NCBI GenBank assembly: GCA_015680685.1
Contig: MNCI01001338.1
Coordinates: forward strand, 291,270 to 343,430
From: Gnetum montanum
Taxonomy: Eukaryota; Streptophyta; Gnetopsida; Gnetales; Gnetaceae
Length of the DNA: 52,161 nucleotides
Reading direction: 5' to 3'
The translations under genes and the position numbers were made by a program. The notes under the pieces are model-generated. The model saw nothing but the letters and a program-made list of their open reading frames with translations. It was not told the DNA's origin and searched no databases. Of this stretch, positions 22,721 through 35,039 are shown one piece after another. Positions within the stretch are counted from its first letter, which is position 1. The number at the start of each line of letters is the position of its first letter.

Positions 22721-24430
22721 ATTGACTTTAGTCAAACTTGCAAAATACAAAATTTTTTTGAATGAAATTAGGATCAAATGAAAGCTCAAATGGCCAAGAA
22801 CAGTATGAAAATATGTGAAGAGGACATTGGAGCTCATGAATTTGGAAAAATGGAGAACAATGATTTAGGGGATGAATGAAATAAAAGGTTAAGGAGCATT
22901 GAGCAAAATACATAATGAAATATGCAAAAGATAGGATTATAGCAATGTCTAAGGTAAAGAACCTTAACTAACCAAACCAAGAGCTATGCAAGTGAGTCCT
23001 CCCCATAGTAGGCTCTTGCCTTTGTTGCCCTTGCATAACCTCAACTAAGGAGTTCGTGGTCCCCACAGTTGAATAATGGTCATGAAAAGTTAAGGACCAA
23101 CCAAAAAGAATCTATCCAAGAATTCAAACACATTAAACCAAGACATAGAGCATAACATATAACTGGGTAGTGAGGTGAGCTATGGTAACATGGATGGATG
23201 ATGAAGAAGGTGGAATGGAATTCCAAATTGAGGTCATAAGAAGTCCCTTGTAGAATTTGTTGTTAAAATGACCTAAGAAGATCCATCCTTAGTCTAGAAT
23301 AAAACCAACTGCTTTTAGTGACTTTACATCGCTACTTTAAGATCGGTCCACCTGCATGAGACACAAGAGTACTTCCACAAAATAACCACCATTCCATAAA
23401 GAGAAGAAAAGAGAGAAGTAGGAAGTGAGGGAGGGCCTTAGTTAGAGGGGACCTTCAGGCATGGGTGCATATCTTTCTAGTCCCATAACTAGTGCTTGTA
23501 GCTTGTTTATTTGTCTATGGGATGTGCTTTGAATTCCCATCATTTTTTTTGAATTTTTGTGGATTGGAACCACACCATGCAAAAACTTATTCATTTATTG
23601 TGTCTAAGTGGTGTGCTTTGAATTCTCATCATGTTTTTTTTTATGGGAACCACACCATGCAAAGACTTTATTTGACTTCCTATTAGTTGTTGGAATGGAA
23701 CAGTAAGAAATCTATGAAAAACACTCAAGTACTCAAGTAAGTAGAAGAATATAAAGAGTATTGAGTTCCCTTGAAGTCACATCCTTTACAAACCTTTGAA
23801 TCCTTCCTAATTTTGGAACTACCAAGGTCACCACTTGATTAAAATTTTCTTTAATGGAAGGGACCTCAAATTCCTAGGAACAAGGAAAACCATAGAGTTT
23901 ATTAGATGGACAGATGACGTGGACTCACTACCTATTCTATGAAAAATAAACCATGTCATAGTCATCACACATCAGAATTCAAAAATAGAAACCAGACATC
24001 AATAATCACTACATTAAGCACAAACCATCATTAGTAAACAATAATAGCAGCATTATGTCGTGTGGCAATAAAGCAATTTTATTAGGCAAAATGAGGAAAT
24101 ATCACATTTGAAAAAAACAAAATAAAGTAAAATATATAAGAAAGTGTAAAATAATCAAGAAAGGTTCAAATGTATTAACGATGATGGAAAATTACAAAAA
24201 CATTGAAAATCAAAAATTTGTAAAATAAATAACTTGTAAAATCAAAAACATGGAAGAAAAATAGAAAAACTAAGAAGCCATGTGGATTATTAGCACGGAT
24301 GGCCATCTCCCCCATGATTGAGTTGGAAGGAGAAGATCCAAAAAATGGAACATGATTGTCTATTCATCAAGGTGGTAGTTGCACTAGCTTGTCTTGGTTC
24401 GAGGAAAGGTTTACTTATTAGATGTTGACC
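22721..24430 (-). other. Element B untranslated region between pol and third ORF
   Basis: No coding domain. The stretch from 22,950 to 24,430 matches 32,190-33,530 of element A in order (TCTAAGGT.AAGAAC, AGTTCGTGG, GATGATG.GGACTCACTAC). It carries a tandem duplication of a block bounded by GGTGTGCTTTGAAT and AACCACACCATGCAA (23,520-23,590 and 23,610-23,668), which is also present in A. GGTGTG and CACACC could pair as a hairpin. Confidence 0.6.
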
Positions 24431-24432
24431 AA

Positions 24433-25640
24433 CTACTTTTTATTTGGGCTTTCAGGTTTGTATAGTAACATAGCCCCAGAGGGAAAGGTGTAATTAATTA
24501 TATAAGGTCCCTTCCACAATGTTTGAAAATTTTCCTTCAGGGGTACATCTGTGGGGTTCCCATAGAGAATCTTATCTTTAGGTTGAAATTTCACTTTCCT
24601 TATTCTGAGGTCATGATGTTGCTTATTGAATGCCTTGTGCACCTCATTCAAAGATAGGACCACTAATCAATTTTCATCTAGCACATTCAGGTTGATCAAT
24701 CTTTCTTTCTATGCTAAACTTAGGTTAAGATTTAGATGATAGGTTATTGAGAGTGTACAAAGCTTGGATTGAATTGAGAGTGTTGGAAGTTTTTCGTACA
24801 CCAACTCATAAGGAGAATAGCCAATAAGAAGTTTCCATGTTGAACGGTAAGCTCAAATGGCATCATTAATTTTTGTACTCCAATCTCTCCTATATTTGCT
24901 AATAGTCCATGTTAGTATTTTTGTCGTTTCCTAGTTGGTTACCTCTACTTGACCATTGGCTTGGGGGGTGATAGGGTGTTGTTAATTTATGTTCAACCCC
25001 CAATCATTACATTAACTTTCTAAAAGTGACACCTATGAAATGAGTTCCATTGTTAGAAATTAGTGAACATGGCACCCCAAACTTATTTACAATATTTTGT
25101 TGTATAAATATAGTAATAATGGATGATGTACAATTAATAACAACTATTACTTCTACCCATTTTGTGCAGTAATCGACTACTACAATAATATGCCTTTCCA
25201 TTGAACATGGGTGTGATGGGACCCATGAAGTTAATGCCCCATATGTCAAAAGGTTCCAGTGGTTGAATCCATTGTTGAGGACCTTCCATGCAAGTGGTCA
25301 TCCCCCCATCTTGTTGACAACATTCATTAGATTGGACAAACTGATGGGAATCCCTAAAGATTGTAGGCTAGTAGTATCTTGCTATTAGGATTTTTATGGC
25401 TGTGTGTCTCCCTGCATAGTGGCCTTTGTAAGGCCCTTCATGAGCATCCTAGAGAACGTGTAGTTGATCTTCATTAGGGACACACCAATGAATCAAGCCA
25501 TTAGCACACACCTTGTAAAGGTGTCTATTGATTTCCATGAAATATTTGGCTTGATGAAGAAATTGTTGCTTCTTTCTAAAGTCAAGATCTTGTGGCATCT
25601 CTTGAGTGAGAAGATAAGTGAGGATTCCATTGTACCATGT
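24433..25640 (-). pseudogene. Integrase domain of element B pol
   Basis: Integrase inserts the cDNA copy into the host genome. Visible from high to low coordinates: zinc-binding part with HEGPYKGHYAG near 25,430, the linker MEGPQQWIQPLEPFDIWG near 25,260, the catalytic core start IIVVVDYCTKWVE (first catalytic Asp in VDY) near 25,180, and FGVPCSLISNNGTHF near 25,055. The second catalytic residue is Asn here (codon at 25,052-25,054) where the family and element A have Asp. The C-terminal part KAFNKQHHDLRIRKVKFQ with KGPYII follows to 24,433. Stops and frame changes are present, so it is dead. Confidence 0.88.
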
Positions 25641-25689
25641 TGTTTTTGTGGGTGTTTGATCATTTATTGCTCCTCTAAAGAGAAGTTCA

Positions 25690-26100
25690 TTTGGAAACTA
25701 ATCAAAGAGTGGGCCTCCTCCTCTTTATTATCCGATCTTAAGAGAGAGAGGTGGTTAGAGATCACATTCTTGACACCTTTTTGATCTACCATCGTGAGAT
25801 CAAATTCCTACAAGATCATGAGCCATCGTATGACACAAGGGCTCACCATTGGCTTGTTCATGAGGAAGCAGATTGCACTATGGTCTGTGTGCATAAATAA
25901 TTCATAGCCAAGCACATAGTGCCTAAACATTTCTAGAGAATACACCACTGCCATTAATTCTTTTTCCATGATGGTGTAATTTAATTGTGCTCCCACAATG
26001 CTTTGGCTTATGTAATGGATGTAGTATGGACATTTCTTATCATCCATCTGCATGAGCACTACCCTCAAGGCATAGTTAGATGCATCCATCATGATGTGGA
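25690..26100 (-). pseudogene. RNase H domain of element B pol
   Basis: RNase H degrades the RNA strand of the RNA-DNA hybrid during reverse transcription. It starts with MMDASNYALRVVLMQ (catalytic Asp of DAS), then NYTIMEKELMAVVYS (catalytic Glu in EKEL), LGYELFMHTDHSAI (catalytic Asp in TDH) and FLMNKP. All three expected carboxylates are kept, unlike in element A. The open part spans 25,808-26,092 and lies directly after RT, as in Ty3 elements. Confidence 0.9.
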
Positions 26101-26960
26101 ATGGTTTGGACCAGTCTAGTGCTCATAGGATTGGTGTTTCTATGAGTTTCTCCTTTAATAGTTGGAATGCATGTTCACATTCCTTAGTCCAAATGAAAGG
26201 TGCATCTTTCTTTGTAAGCTCTACCAACGATTTTGCAATCTTAGAGAAATTTTCTATGAATCGTCGGTAGTAGCTAGCATGTCAAAGGAATGATCAAACA
26301 TCTTTAACTGTCTCTGGTTAGCATGTTATTCCTTGGATGACCCTTATCATATTTGGGTCTACCTCAATTCCTACTTGAGTGATTCTATGCCCTAGTATAA
26401 TGCTTTCTTGGACCATGAGATGGCTCTTTTGCCAAGTGAGTTATAGATTTGTTTCAACAAATCTCTTTAGTACTTGCTCAAGGAGGTCCAAGGGTTGCTC
26501 AAATGTAGCTCCATATGTGGAAAAGTCATCTATGAAGACTTCCATACCATTATTGATCTACTGTTGGCAAATACTAAGGACTAAGCGTTGAAATGTTGCA
26601 GGGGCATTGCACAAACTGAATGACATCTTACAATATGCAAAAGTCCCCCAAGGACTCATGAATGTTATCTTGGTTTGATATTTAGGTGCAATTTGGATTT
26701 GGTTATAGCCACTATAACCATCCAAGAAGCTATAATAACAATTTCTAGATATGGTGTCCAACACTTGATCAAAAAATGACAATGGAAAATGATCTTTAAA
26801 TGTTGCCATATTTAATAGCCTAAAGTCAATGCAGACCCATCATTTACCACCTTTCTTTGGCACAATTATGAGTGGGTTAACCCACTTACTATCTATGATG
26901 GGATAGATGAACCCTACCATGAGGAGTTGTTCAATTTCCTTCTTGACAATCTACTTCAAT
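26101..26960 (-). pseudogene. Reverse transcriptase domain of element B pol
   Basis: Ty3-type RT copies element RNA into DNA. The readable core is 26,558-26,809: PLSFFDQVLDTI, then CYYSFLDGYSGYNQIQIAP, GTFAYCKMSFSLCNAPATF. The polymerase motif appears as EVFIDDF at about 26,522-26,540, the form usual for plant Athila/Tat-type RT. Thumb and connection parts (LGHRI, YYRRFI.NFSKIA) continue to about 26,110. Frame changes and stops lie on both sides of the core. The upstream part is strongly decayed. Confidence 0.9.
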
Positions 26961-27765
26961 TTCAAGTTTAGCCACCTCTGCGGCTACCTTCTTGTCTTCA
27001 TGGCCAGGTCGGTGCAAATGCGATGCTAGCATATTCTTGGATTAATTCTTGTTAGCTCAAGATATGACCAAGCAAAGGCTATTAGCCATTTTTTAACTAC
27101 CTTTAATAGCTTTTCTTTTTATTCAGAAGTAAGTTTGACATTAATTATGATTGGTTTACCATTGTTTAAAAATGCATATTCATGGTAGCCAGTAAAGTTT
27201 TTAGCTCTAGGGCTCCTGCTTGAAGTTATCAAGGATTTTCAACTCTCCCCAATAGGTATCATCATCTTCATTAGAGAGTTGGGGATGAACTTGTTTAGGT
27301 TTGTCCATGCCTTTAACATAAGCACATGTTAAGCTCTCAGTTGGTTCCATGCATAATGTGCTACTATCTAAGTAAACTATTAGCCACTGGGTGCCCTACT
27401 ATTTTGTGGTTGCTACGTACAGATACCTTTGAATATTGATTTCTTGTGCACACTAATTGTATTCTTTAATGTATGTACTTTTGATGGACAAAATATTTTG
27501 CACATAATTGCACCCATTTTCATTTTATGTGATGCATGGAATATGCTTCTTCTCTATCTTGCCAAATTCATTTTCTTTGGATATTTCCAGAGAGAGGTCC
27601 CTTATGCTCATACGTGCATTGACTGTGCTTAACCAAGCTCTTCCCATAATGATGAGGAAGTCACTTTTATAATTTTCAACATTGATCACCAAAAAATTAG
27701 TATGAGAGGACCATCCACAAACTGTGGTGACAATGTCCTCTATTAATCCCAGAGGGACAATAATT
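26961..27765 (-). pseudogene. Protease-RT linker of element B
   Basis: Continuation of pol between protease and RT. Readable pieces are NFLVINVENYKSDF and IIMGRAWL after protease (27,630-27,700), SLEISKENEFGKIEKK (about 27,565), and STLCMEPTESLTCAYV with WGELKILDNFK (27,250-27,350). All are shared with element A. Function is unknown beyond being part of the polyprotein. Confidence 0.7.
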
Positions 27766-27767
27766 GA

Positions 27768-28030
27768 CTAATTTACCAATTCTAGATGGATGTTGCTCTT
27801 CTTGAGAGGTGGTAGGTTCCAGGCCTTGTACATGTCATGGGAGATGAGGTTAACTCCATAACCAGAGTTAAGAAGAGCCTTACATGTCTCATTTCTAGCA
27901 ATTTGCAGGTCAATGAGTGGACTTCTTGGGTCAAATATTTTCGTGGAAAGATTTCTAGCCTTAATCTGGTTGGAAATAGCATGAGTTAGCATCATTGTGT
28001 GAATCCGAGGCGACATTTGGTTTGAAGGGT
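27768..28030 (-). pseudogene. Aspartic protease domain of element B
   Basis: Retroviral-type aspartic protease that would process the polyprotein. The readable frame 27,768-28,016 has CKALLNSGYGVNLISHDMY, aligned with the family motif D-[ST/L]-G-A-x-[VI]-N-L. The catalytic Asp is replaced by Asn (codon AAC, + strand 27,867-27,869). The same change is found in element A, so it may not be simple later decay. Confidence 0.82.
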
Positions 28031-30231
28031 ACTTGAAGGTATTTGATGCAAAGGATGAGGGTATTGGAGATGTAGGATGATTAGTTGTATTAGGTTATGA
28101 GGCTTGGAGAGGACAACTAGGTCAAAAGAAGGATCTTTTTCTAGATCGATTGTCTGAACCACTTAGCTAGAAAGCTGATTGTGCATGTACAACTATCGTA
28201 GCATTTTGTTGTTGCAGTTGTGGAGGAATCTCACCTTGTATGGATGGAGCATAAGGTAACTAGGTTAAAGATAGAGGTGTGTGTGCAAATAGGTGTGAAG
28301 GATGGTATGGATATGGGTTTTGCCCTCGAGTAGATGGTGAATGTGTTCAATGGTACTCTGGATGATAATAGTGATGCTAAAATGAGGTATGACTTGCAAA
28401 ACTTCTTGGGGAGATAGGTTGTTAAACATAGTACCCATATGGATCTAGTTGCCTATAAAGGTACTATTGTCTTAGCAATGGCATTTTCCACAATTGTGGT
28501 TGGTACCATTGTTGATATTGTTCATAAGGTTATGGTGGAGCTTCACTTGGGTAGTAAGCTTGTTGTAGTTGGTGGAACTACCTTGGATTGCCTTGAGGAT
28601 AAGACAACCGTCTAGGTGTTTGTCTATGTGCTAGTTAAGGATTTAATTTATACACCCCAGACTCTTGTAAGTGTGACACCATCAGGAAACAAACCTTTGG
28701 ATGTTCGTATTAACAAATGTCACAATCAATATCATCATCAGAGTCAGTTTTCACAACTTCCTCTATGGTTGTAGCTTTACCCTTACCTCTTTGGTAGGCA
28801 TGTTCAGCTTCATTTTTTCTCCTACGATTATGATCACTATTTTGGTCTTTGGATTCTTTAGAAATATTCATAGCAGTTTGAAATTTTTTATCCAAAGAGT
28901 CCCATAATTTATCAACCTTTGCCAAAATATCAAAAATAGATTTTTGGATGGGTAAGTTTTTTCTGTTCTCCACTTTATCAAGCGGTGATTCCTCCTCATC
29001 ACAAAATTGAACCTCTCATTTTCTAATGGAAGGGTCTCTATTATACTCTTCTACACTTTCCTTTTTTTGTAACCCACCTTCTTCTTTTTCTACCTACTCT
29101 ATTAGCCTTTAGATTTGATGAGCTCTTAGTTAGAAAAAATTCCTTGGGCATACACCCCAAGAGTTCTTTTAGTTTCTACTCTAAGCCCCTCTATGATGTG
29201 GACAATTTGTTCCCTTTAAGAATAACTATGGCCAAGGCATCAGTGTAAGAGTGAATAGTATCTACCCATGGTGGCATCCAAGGGTTCATGTGTTTCTTGT
29301 TTCTAGCCTTGGATTTGCCTCCTTAGATTAGACATTCTAAAGTATGTCTCGTATTTGTCATTATATAGCTCTAACATGGTACTCCAACAGTGAATGGATT
29401 CTAGTTCCAAGGACTGGTACTAGCTTTCAACTTCTTTGATGAGTATCCTAGGAAAGAGCTTGAGTTTTTGCCATTCATTTTCTATGTTTTGTAAGGCACA
29501 GGCATCATGGAAAGCTTGTAGATGTGTCTGTGGATTAGAGTTGTATCCCTCTCAAATCTTGGGATATTATTAATGTCTAAGTACTTGATCCTATTATCTT
29601 TCATGTGTTTGGTTGGAATTCTAACTGCCTCTACAATGTTGAGCATGCTTTGAGTCACCAAAAAAGGTTCATCATCATCATTACATCGATGATGCTGATG
29701 ATGGTTTTGGCCATCCCTACGGTCTTGATAGTCTTCATGGTAATTTTTGTCTTGTTGATCACCTTCATCATGATCATTTTGACAATGACTTCTATGAGAA
29801 CCAACAGATGAAGAGGAATGTTTGAAATTGGATGAAGAGGATGGAGAGGAAGGTGGACCATCACTACCACTGTAGTGTCTACCACCACTTTTTTGCTCAT
29901 TATGATCACCATCCTTAGATCCCTTGCTATTGTGATGTTTGCCCAAGTCTATACCTTGACTATCACTCTTTCCTGAACTTAGTTTATGAATAGTGGATCA
30001 TAAGTTCAAGGTTGCACCCTCATTACCAGTATTAGGGGGTGGATAATCTTCATGTTGAGAACCTTCAAAGGGAGGATCCTCATTGTCATCTTGATCTAGT
30101 AGGAATAAGGGATTAGTGTAATGTTTTTCCTTTGTAGCCTCATGGTGTCGCTCTTGGTGTCAATCTTGCTTGTGTTGTGTTTTAGTGGGATAGTAGTTCC
30201 AAGTATCATAACCATTTACAATGTATTCTTT
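28031..30231 (-). pseudogene. Gag of element B, main part
   Basis: Structural (capsid) protein of the element. From high to low: a His/Ser/Asp-rich low-complexity segment (29,655-29,946), the conserved MLNIVEAVRIPTKHMKDNRIKYLDI and NIPRFE (capsid start), QAFHDACALQNIENEWQKLKLF near 29,480, then KSIFDILAKVDKLWDSLDKK (28,880-28,970), a basic stretch RRRKNEAEHAYQRGKGK, and a degenerate zinc-knuckle-like region (about 28,690). A proline/tyrosine/glutamine-rich linker leads to protease. Its first ~75 codons are separated from it by insertion of element A and lie at 40,747-40,965. Confidence 0.8.
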
Positions 30232-30236
30232 GTGAA
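30232..30236. repeat. Target site duplication GTGAA, left copy
   Basis: GTGAA directly left of the LTR A terminus TGATGAG. The same 5-mer stands directly right of both LTR A copies (31,096-31,100 and 40,742-40,746). Five bases is the usual Ty3/gypsy duplication size. Confidence 0.85.
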
Positions 30237-31095
30237 TGATGAGTGGCGAGGTACCCCTATGCCAAACCATATGAATCACAAGCATTCAAGTGTGATTTGG
30301 TCGAATCCCACAGACTTTAATTACCAAGTATGCTAGAGCTAAATGGTGAGTTCATGTTGTTCATTCGTTGTCTTCCTAGTCTCACTTGTGAAATGCAAGT
30401 GTATGGTTAAGTGTGACTGAGGCATAAGATTTTTATCCTTTTATGTTTTATCAATTTGATCACCTAAAAATAATAATTAGAGTGAGAGTAGCTAAATGCT
30501 AAGTGAACTATTGTCTAATCTAGCCTAACACAAGTAACCGTCCCCACTTCCCAGACACATCTTAAACTTCATGTAAACACTGTTGGGTTGTCAAACGCTA
30601 ATTGTTTCTAAGCTACCAAGAGTCACACATATGTTTGAAGGGGTCATGCTTGTGTATTTTAATTAGTTTCTTAATTAATCAAAATTAATTACTGAATGAA
30701 TGACATTAAATGTGAACTACATGAAATCATAATATATAAATGCATAAAGAAAGAAAGTCCCAAATGCTATAAGGGTGAATCAAAGTGCTCATCTTTATTG
30801 CCAACACAATGGTGTGTTCAGGTATATCAATGCTTGAATAAAGATTCGATCACACTTAGACCTCCTACTATGGGCACTTGGAAAATATTCTAAGTCTCAA
30901 ATGAATAAATTACAAGAATTTTGCTACTTGACTTCCAAAAACTACTACCAAATTGTGTGCCTAAGGGTTGTATTTATAGGCCTAGGAGTAACCTTGCGAT
31001 ATTGCATGCTTGATATCAAATCTTGGATCACGATATCATGTACTTGATATCACAGCCACTCCAATATCGAAGCTTGAGTAAAACACAATTTATTA
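30237..31095 (-). mobile_element. LTR A, solo-type copy
   Basis: 859 bp, exactly the length of the LTR at 39,883-40,741 and clearly similar to it throughout. Flanked on both sides by GTGAA, with element B gag on both sides and no PBS on its left side, so it behaves as a solo LTR within B gag. TATA box on the - strand at about 30,971-30,980. The U3 (about 30,995-31,078) has five GATATC/GATATT-type palindromic motifs. Confidence 0.85.
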
Positions 31096-31457
31096 GTGAA
31101 GATATGAGATGTCCAAGTTCTTAAGGGTTTGACACAATATCCCAAGCATAGACCAATCAAGGGGTAAGATGATGTTGCCCTCCATATCATGCCATCAAAT
31201 TTGTTCATCTTGATGTAGGATGAAGATGAAGTCTAGTACATACTCATCTAGATGAGTATATACCACTTTACACTTGTGGGACCGGTGGTTTGACATCTTC
31301 ATGTTTGTGAGAAGAAGAAGACATTTTGCAAAATGAATAAAATTATTAGTGTGCTTAGTAGTTTATATGTCATTGAGAGTGATGTTAACCTTGAGTTCAT
31401 CCAATGATATAAATAATATTCACTAATCCTAGATAGCACACGTTTCAACAAATGAAG
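31096..31457 (-). pseudogene. Element B leader and gag start, duplicated copy
   Basis: Duplicate of 40,742-41,098. An ATG at 31,324 begins MSSSSHKHEDVKP, followed by a short frame with stops. It lies between LTR A (left) and a truncated LTR B (right), in the same order as the other copy. Its gag start MSSS.H is shared with elements A and 3. Confidence 0.75.
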
Positions 31458-31475
31458 TTCCCAACAATAGCGCTA
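31458..31475 (-). other. Primer binding site (tRNA-Asp), duplicated copy
   Basis: On the - strand TAGCGCTATTGTTGGGAA lies one base after the LTR B end. It matches the complement of the plant tRNA-Asp(GUC) 3' end (TGGCGCCGTTGCCGGGGA) at 12 of 18 bases; all six differences are transitions. Confidence 0.8.
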
Positions 31476-31476
31476 A

Positions 31477-32168
31477 TGATGAGCAACAAGGTACCCCTAC
31501 GCCAAACCATACAAATCACAAGCATTCATATGTGATCTGGTCAAATTTCATAGACTTTATAGTTTTTAGTGCACTAGCCTTCTAGGAGCCATAAGGTCAT
31601 TTATTATCTTCTCAATTATACTTTTGACGTACACTGGTATGGTTAAGTGTAATTGAGGCATTTGATTTTTATCATTTTATATTTTATGGTTTGATGCTTA
31701 AAGGGAGATAAAGTAATTGAATAAACTAATTTAATTTAACTAATTAACTAATATCTAACTAGTCCTAACATAAGCATTTGGTTCCACTCTTCACACATGT
31801 CCTAAACTCATGTATCCACTATTGGGTTTACCAAGCGCTACGTTATTGGGTGTACCAAGCGATAACGCTGCTGGGATTACCAAGTGAATACGTGCTATGC
31901 TCGAAGTGGTCGTACTTATGTGTTTAATCTATCTAGCTTATCTTGCTTAATTCCTTCATTAGCTTAATTATTGGAAAACATTTAATAAATAAATAAATAA
32001 TTGAAAACATTAAATGCATAAATGAAACATTTAATCTATCTAGAGTGCCATAAGGTTTATCAAAAAGCTTGTCTTTATTGTTGCACACACTACTGTGCTT
32101 AGGTACAACAATGTTTGAATAAAGATCTGTACAGTCAATGACTCCTACTGTGGGTACTCAAAAGAAAT
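31477..32168 (-). mobile_element. Truncated LTR B, duplicated copy
   Basis: 692 bp matching 41,118-41,822 of the full LTR B at roughly 88 percent by eye. It lacks the U3 and TATA end. Similarity breaks at ...AAAGAAAT near 32,168, where sequence of the element A post-pol region takes over. The break marks the junction of a tandem duplication. Confidence 0.8.
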
Positions 32169-33525
32169 AAAAAGAATTTAATTGTAAAAATGTCTAAGGT
32201 TAAAGAACTTAACTTAACCAAACCAAAAGATATGCAAGTGGGTCCTCCCCAAAGTAGGCACAAGCCTTTTATGCCCTTGCATAACTTCAAACTAAGGAGT
32301 TCGTGGGCACCATGGATGATTAATGGTTATGGAAGGTTAAGTACAAAAAACCCTAGAAGTAACTAACTGAGAAACCCAACACATTAAACAAAACATTAAA
32401 TTAAAACATGAAATTGGTAGTCAGCTGAGGCATAAAAAGCATAAATGGATGAGAGAGAGAATGGAATGGAGTTTCTAATTATGGTCACATGAAGTCCCTT
32501 GTGGAGTTCATAATTAAATGACTCGGTAGGATCCATCCTTAGTCCAGACCAAAACCAACCACTTTCAATGACTTGACATTCACATTCTAAGACTAGTCCA
32601 TCCCTTGGGACACAAGAATACTCCCACAAAACAACCATCATTCCAAATTGAAGAAGAAGTAAGAAATGAGAAAGGGCCTTAGTTAGAGGAAATAAGACAA
32701 GTCTCATAACCAATGCTTGTAGCCCTTTTATTTGGTCTAAGGGGTGTGCTTTGAATTTTCATATTTTTTTTGAATGGAAACCACACCATGCAAATACCCA
32801 TGTGTTTTTGCATTTATTTTGTCCAAGGGGTGTGCTTTGAATCCTCATATCTTTTCTTTTATTTTTTTTTTCTAATGAGGACCACACCATGCAAGAACTT
32901 ATTTGAATTCCTATTGTGGAATGACACAGAATGGTGAGAAGCTCACGCGAACACCCCCATACATAGGAAAATGGAAAAGCACGAAGAATACTACATCCCT
33001 TTGAAACCACACCCTATCCAAACCTTTGATTCCTTCCCAATTCTAGAAACTACACAAGTCATAAATTTATTAAGGTTACATTAATGAGAAAGGGACTACA
33101 CATTTTCAAAATAAGGAAAATCATAAAGTGAGTGGATGGATGGATGATGTGGACTCACTACTTGTTACATGAAAAGAAACCATGCCCTAGTTGTCAGTGA
33201 CGACATTCAATCAGAAACCAAACATTAACAATCAAATCACAAATGATACATACCACCATCAAGTAGCACATTACCATTGTACCTAGCACATTATTAGCAA
33301 AAGAGTAGAGAATTATACCAAACACAAGAAAAAAATATATAAAAAAAGTAAAATAGTATTCAAGAAATATTAAATATACTAACAATGGTGTAAAACAAAA
33401 ACTTAGAAAAGATGAATAACCTAAAAAACAAAAAGATGTAAAATAAAGAATATAAAAACAAAAAGTTGTAAAACCAAAAATGTGTAAAATAAAAAAGTTA
33501 AAAGACTAAGGAGTCACATAAAGTG
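32169..33525 (-). other. Element A untranslated region after pol, truncated
   Basis: Matches the equivalent region of element B (22,950-24,430) from AATGTCTAAGGT on, including the GGTGTGCTTTGAAT / AACCACACCATGCAA tandem blocks (32,742-32,795 and 32,829-32,900). Element A's own third ORF, polypurine tract and 3' LTR are absent beyond 32,169. Confidence 0.65.
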
Positions 33526-34720
33526 TTAGTATGGATGGCCATCTCCCCCATGACTAAGTTGGAAGGGAGAGATCCAAAAGATTGAGCATGGTTGTTCATC
33601 TAGCAAGGTGTTTATTAAGTTGGCTAGCTTGGGTTCATGGAAAGGTTTCAGTTGTTGGATGTTGACTAAATACTTCTTATTTAGGCTATCAAGTTTATAT
33701 ATAATCATGACCTCAAATGGAAAAGTCTCTTCAATAATGTAAGGTCCTTCCCATAATGTTTGAAATTTGGTTCATTGAGGTATGTGTGCAGGATTCCTGT
33801 AGAGAACCTTGTCTCCTAGTTGAAACTTGACTTTCTTTATTTTGAGGTCATGACGTTTCTTGTTAAATGCCTTATGCATTTTGTTGGATGATAGGGATAT
33901 TAATTGATTTTCATCTAGCAAGTTGAGGTTCATTAATTTTTCTTTCTGTGCTAGACTTAGATCCATGTCAAGGTCACAGGCTATAGAGAGTGTATGGAGC
34001 TCAGATTGGATGGGCAGTGTTGGTAGTTTTCCATACACGAGCTCATAGGGAGAATAACCTATGGAGAGCTTCCATATGGAGCAATAGGCCCAAAGGGCAT
34101 CATTTAATTTGGTGTTCCAGTCCCTTTGGTATTTACTAATAGTGCGTGTTAGAATTTTTGTAATCTCCTAATTAGTGACTTCAACTTGACCATTGGCTTG
34201 AGGGTGAGACAGTGTTGTGAGTTTGTGCTCAACCCCCAATCACTGCACAAGTTTTCAGAAAGTGGCACATGTGAAATGAGTTCCATTGTCAAAAATTAAT
34301 GCACGAGGCACACCAAACCTATTTATAATATTTTGTTGTACAAACTGAGTAGCAGTTGTAGATGTACAGTTGGTGACGGCTGTTGCTTCTGCCAACTTAG
34401 TGCAATAATCAACTACAACTATTATATACACCTTGACAAAGGTGCGATGGGACCCATAAAGTCAATGCCCCAAATATCGAATGGCTTGAGAGGTTGAATC
34501 CATTGTTGTGGCCCCTCCATTCAAGCTATCATTCCACCATCCCTTTGACAATGATCACAAGTGCGGATGAATTGGTGTGCATCCCTAAAGATTGTTGGCC
34601 AGTAATATCTTGCCATGAGGATTTTTATGATCATGTATCTCCTAGCATAATGGCCCCCACAAGGACCTTCGTGAGCATCTTGGAGAATGCATAGTTGATC
34701 TATGTTAGGAACATACTAGC
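33526..34720 (-). pseudogene. Integrase domain of element A pol
   Basis: Zinc-binding part with AHEGPCGGHYA near 34,675 and an intact CDHCQRDG near 34,555, MEGPQQWIQPLKPFDIWG near 34,490, VVDYCTKLAEATAVTNCTS near 34,390, and FGVPRALIFDNGTHF with the second catalytic Asp kept (codon at 34,288-34,290). The C-terminal domain spans 33,772-34,038 (MHKAFNKKRHDLKIKKVKFQ, GDKVLY) and 33,526-33,708. It is better preserved than element B's integrase at this site but carries frameshifts and stops. Confidence 0.88.
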
Positions 34721-35039
34721 ATACCAAGCCGTAGGGACATACTTTATAAAGATTGTTGTTGATTTCATGAAATGCTTAACCTGGTGAAGAAACTATTATT
34801 TCTTCTAGGTGTCCAGCCCTTGCAGTAATTCTTGCTTAAGTAAATAAGTGAGAATGGTGTCATACCATCTTAGTTCATTAGGAATTTGTGCATTAATAGT
34901 GCCTATAAGAAGAAATTTTTCAGGAAATTGATTAGACAAGGGGCTTTCTTTCTCCTTGTCGTCCCATCTTAGCTGTGATAAGTTGTTAGGAACCACATTT
35001 TTCACATCCTTTCAATCTACCATTGTGAGATCGAACTCT

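Noticed and set aside
29655-29912. Overlapping 85-codon - strand frame rich in Val, Ile and Met
   Set aside because: Shadow of the His/Ser-rich gag frame at 29,482-29,946, read in another phase.
30696-30893. A 65-codon + strand frame in LTR A, also present at 40,342-40,539 with few changes
   Set aside because: It lies antisense within duplicated LTRs. The similarity is explained by the shared LTR sequence and there is no sign of codon-level selection.
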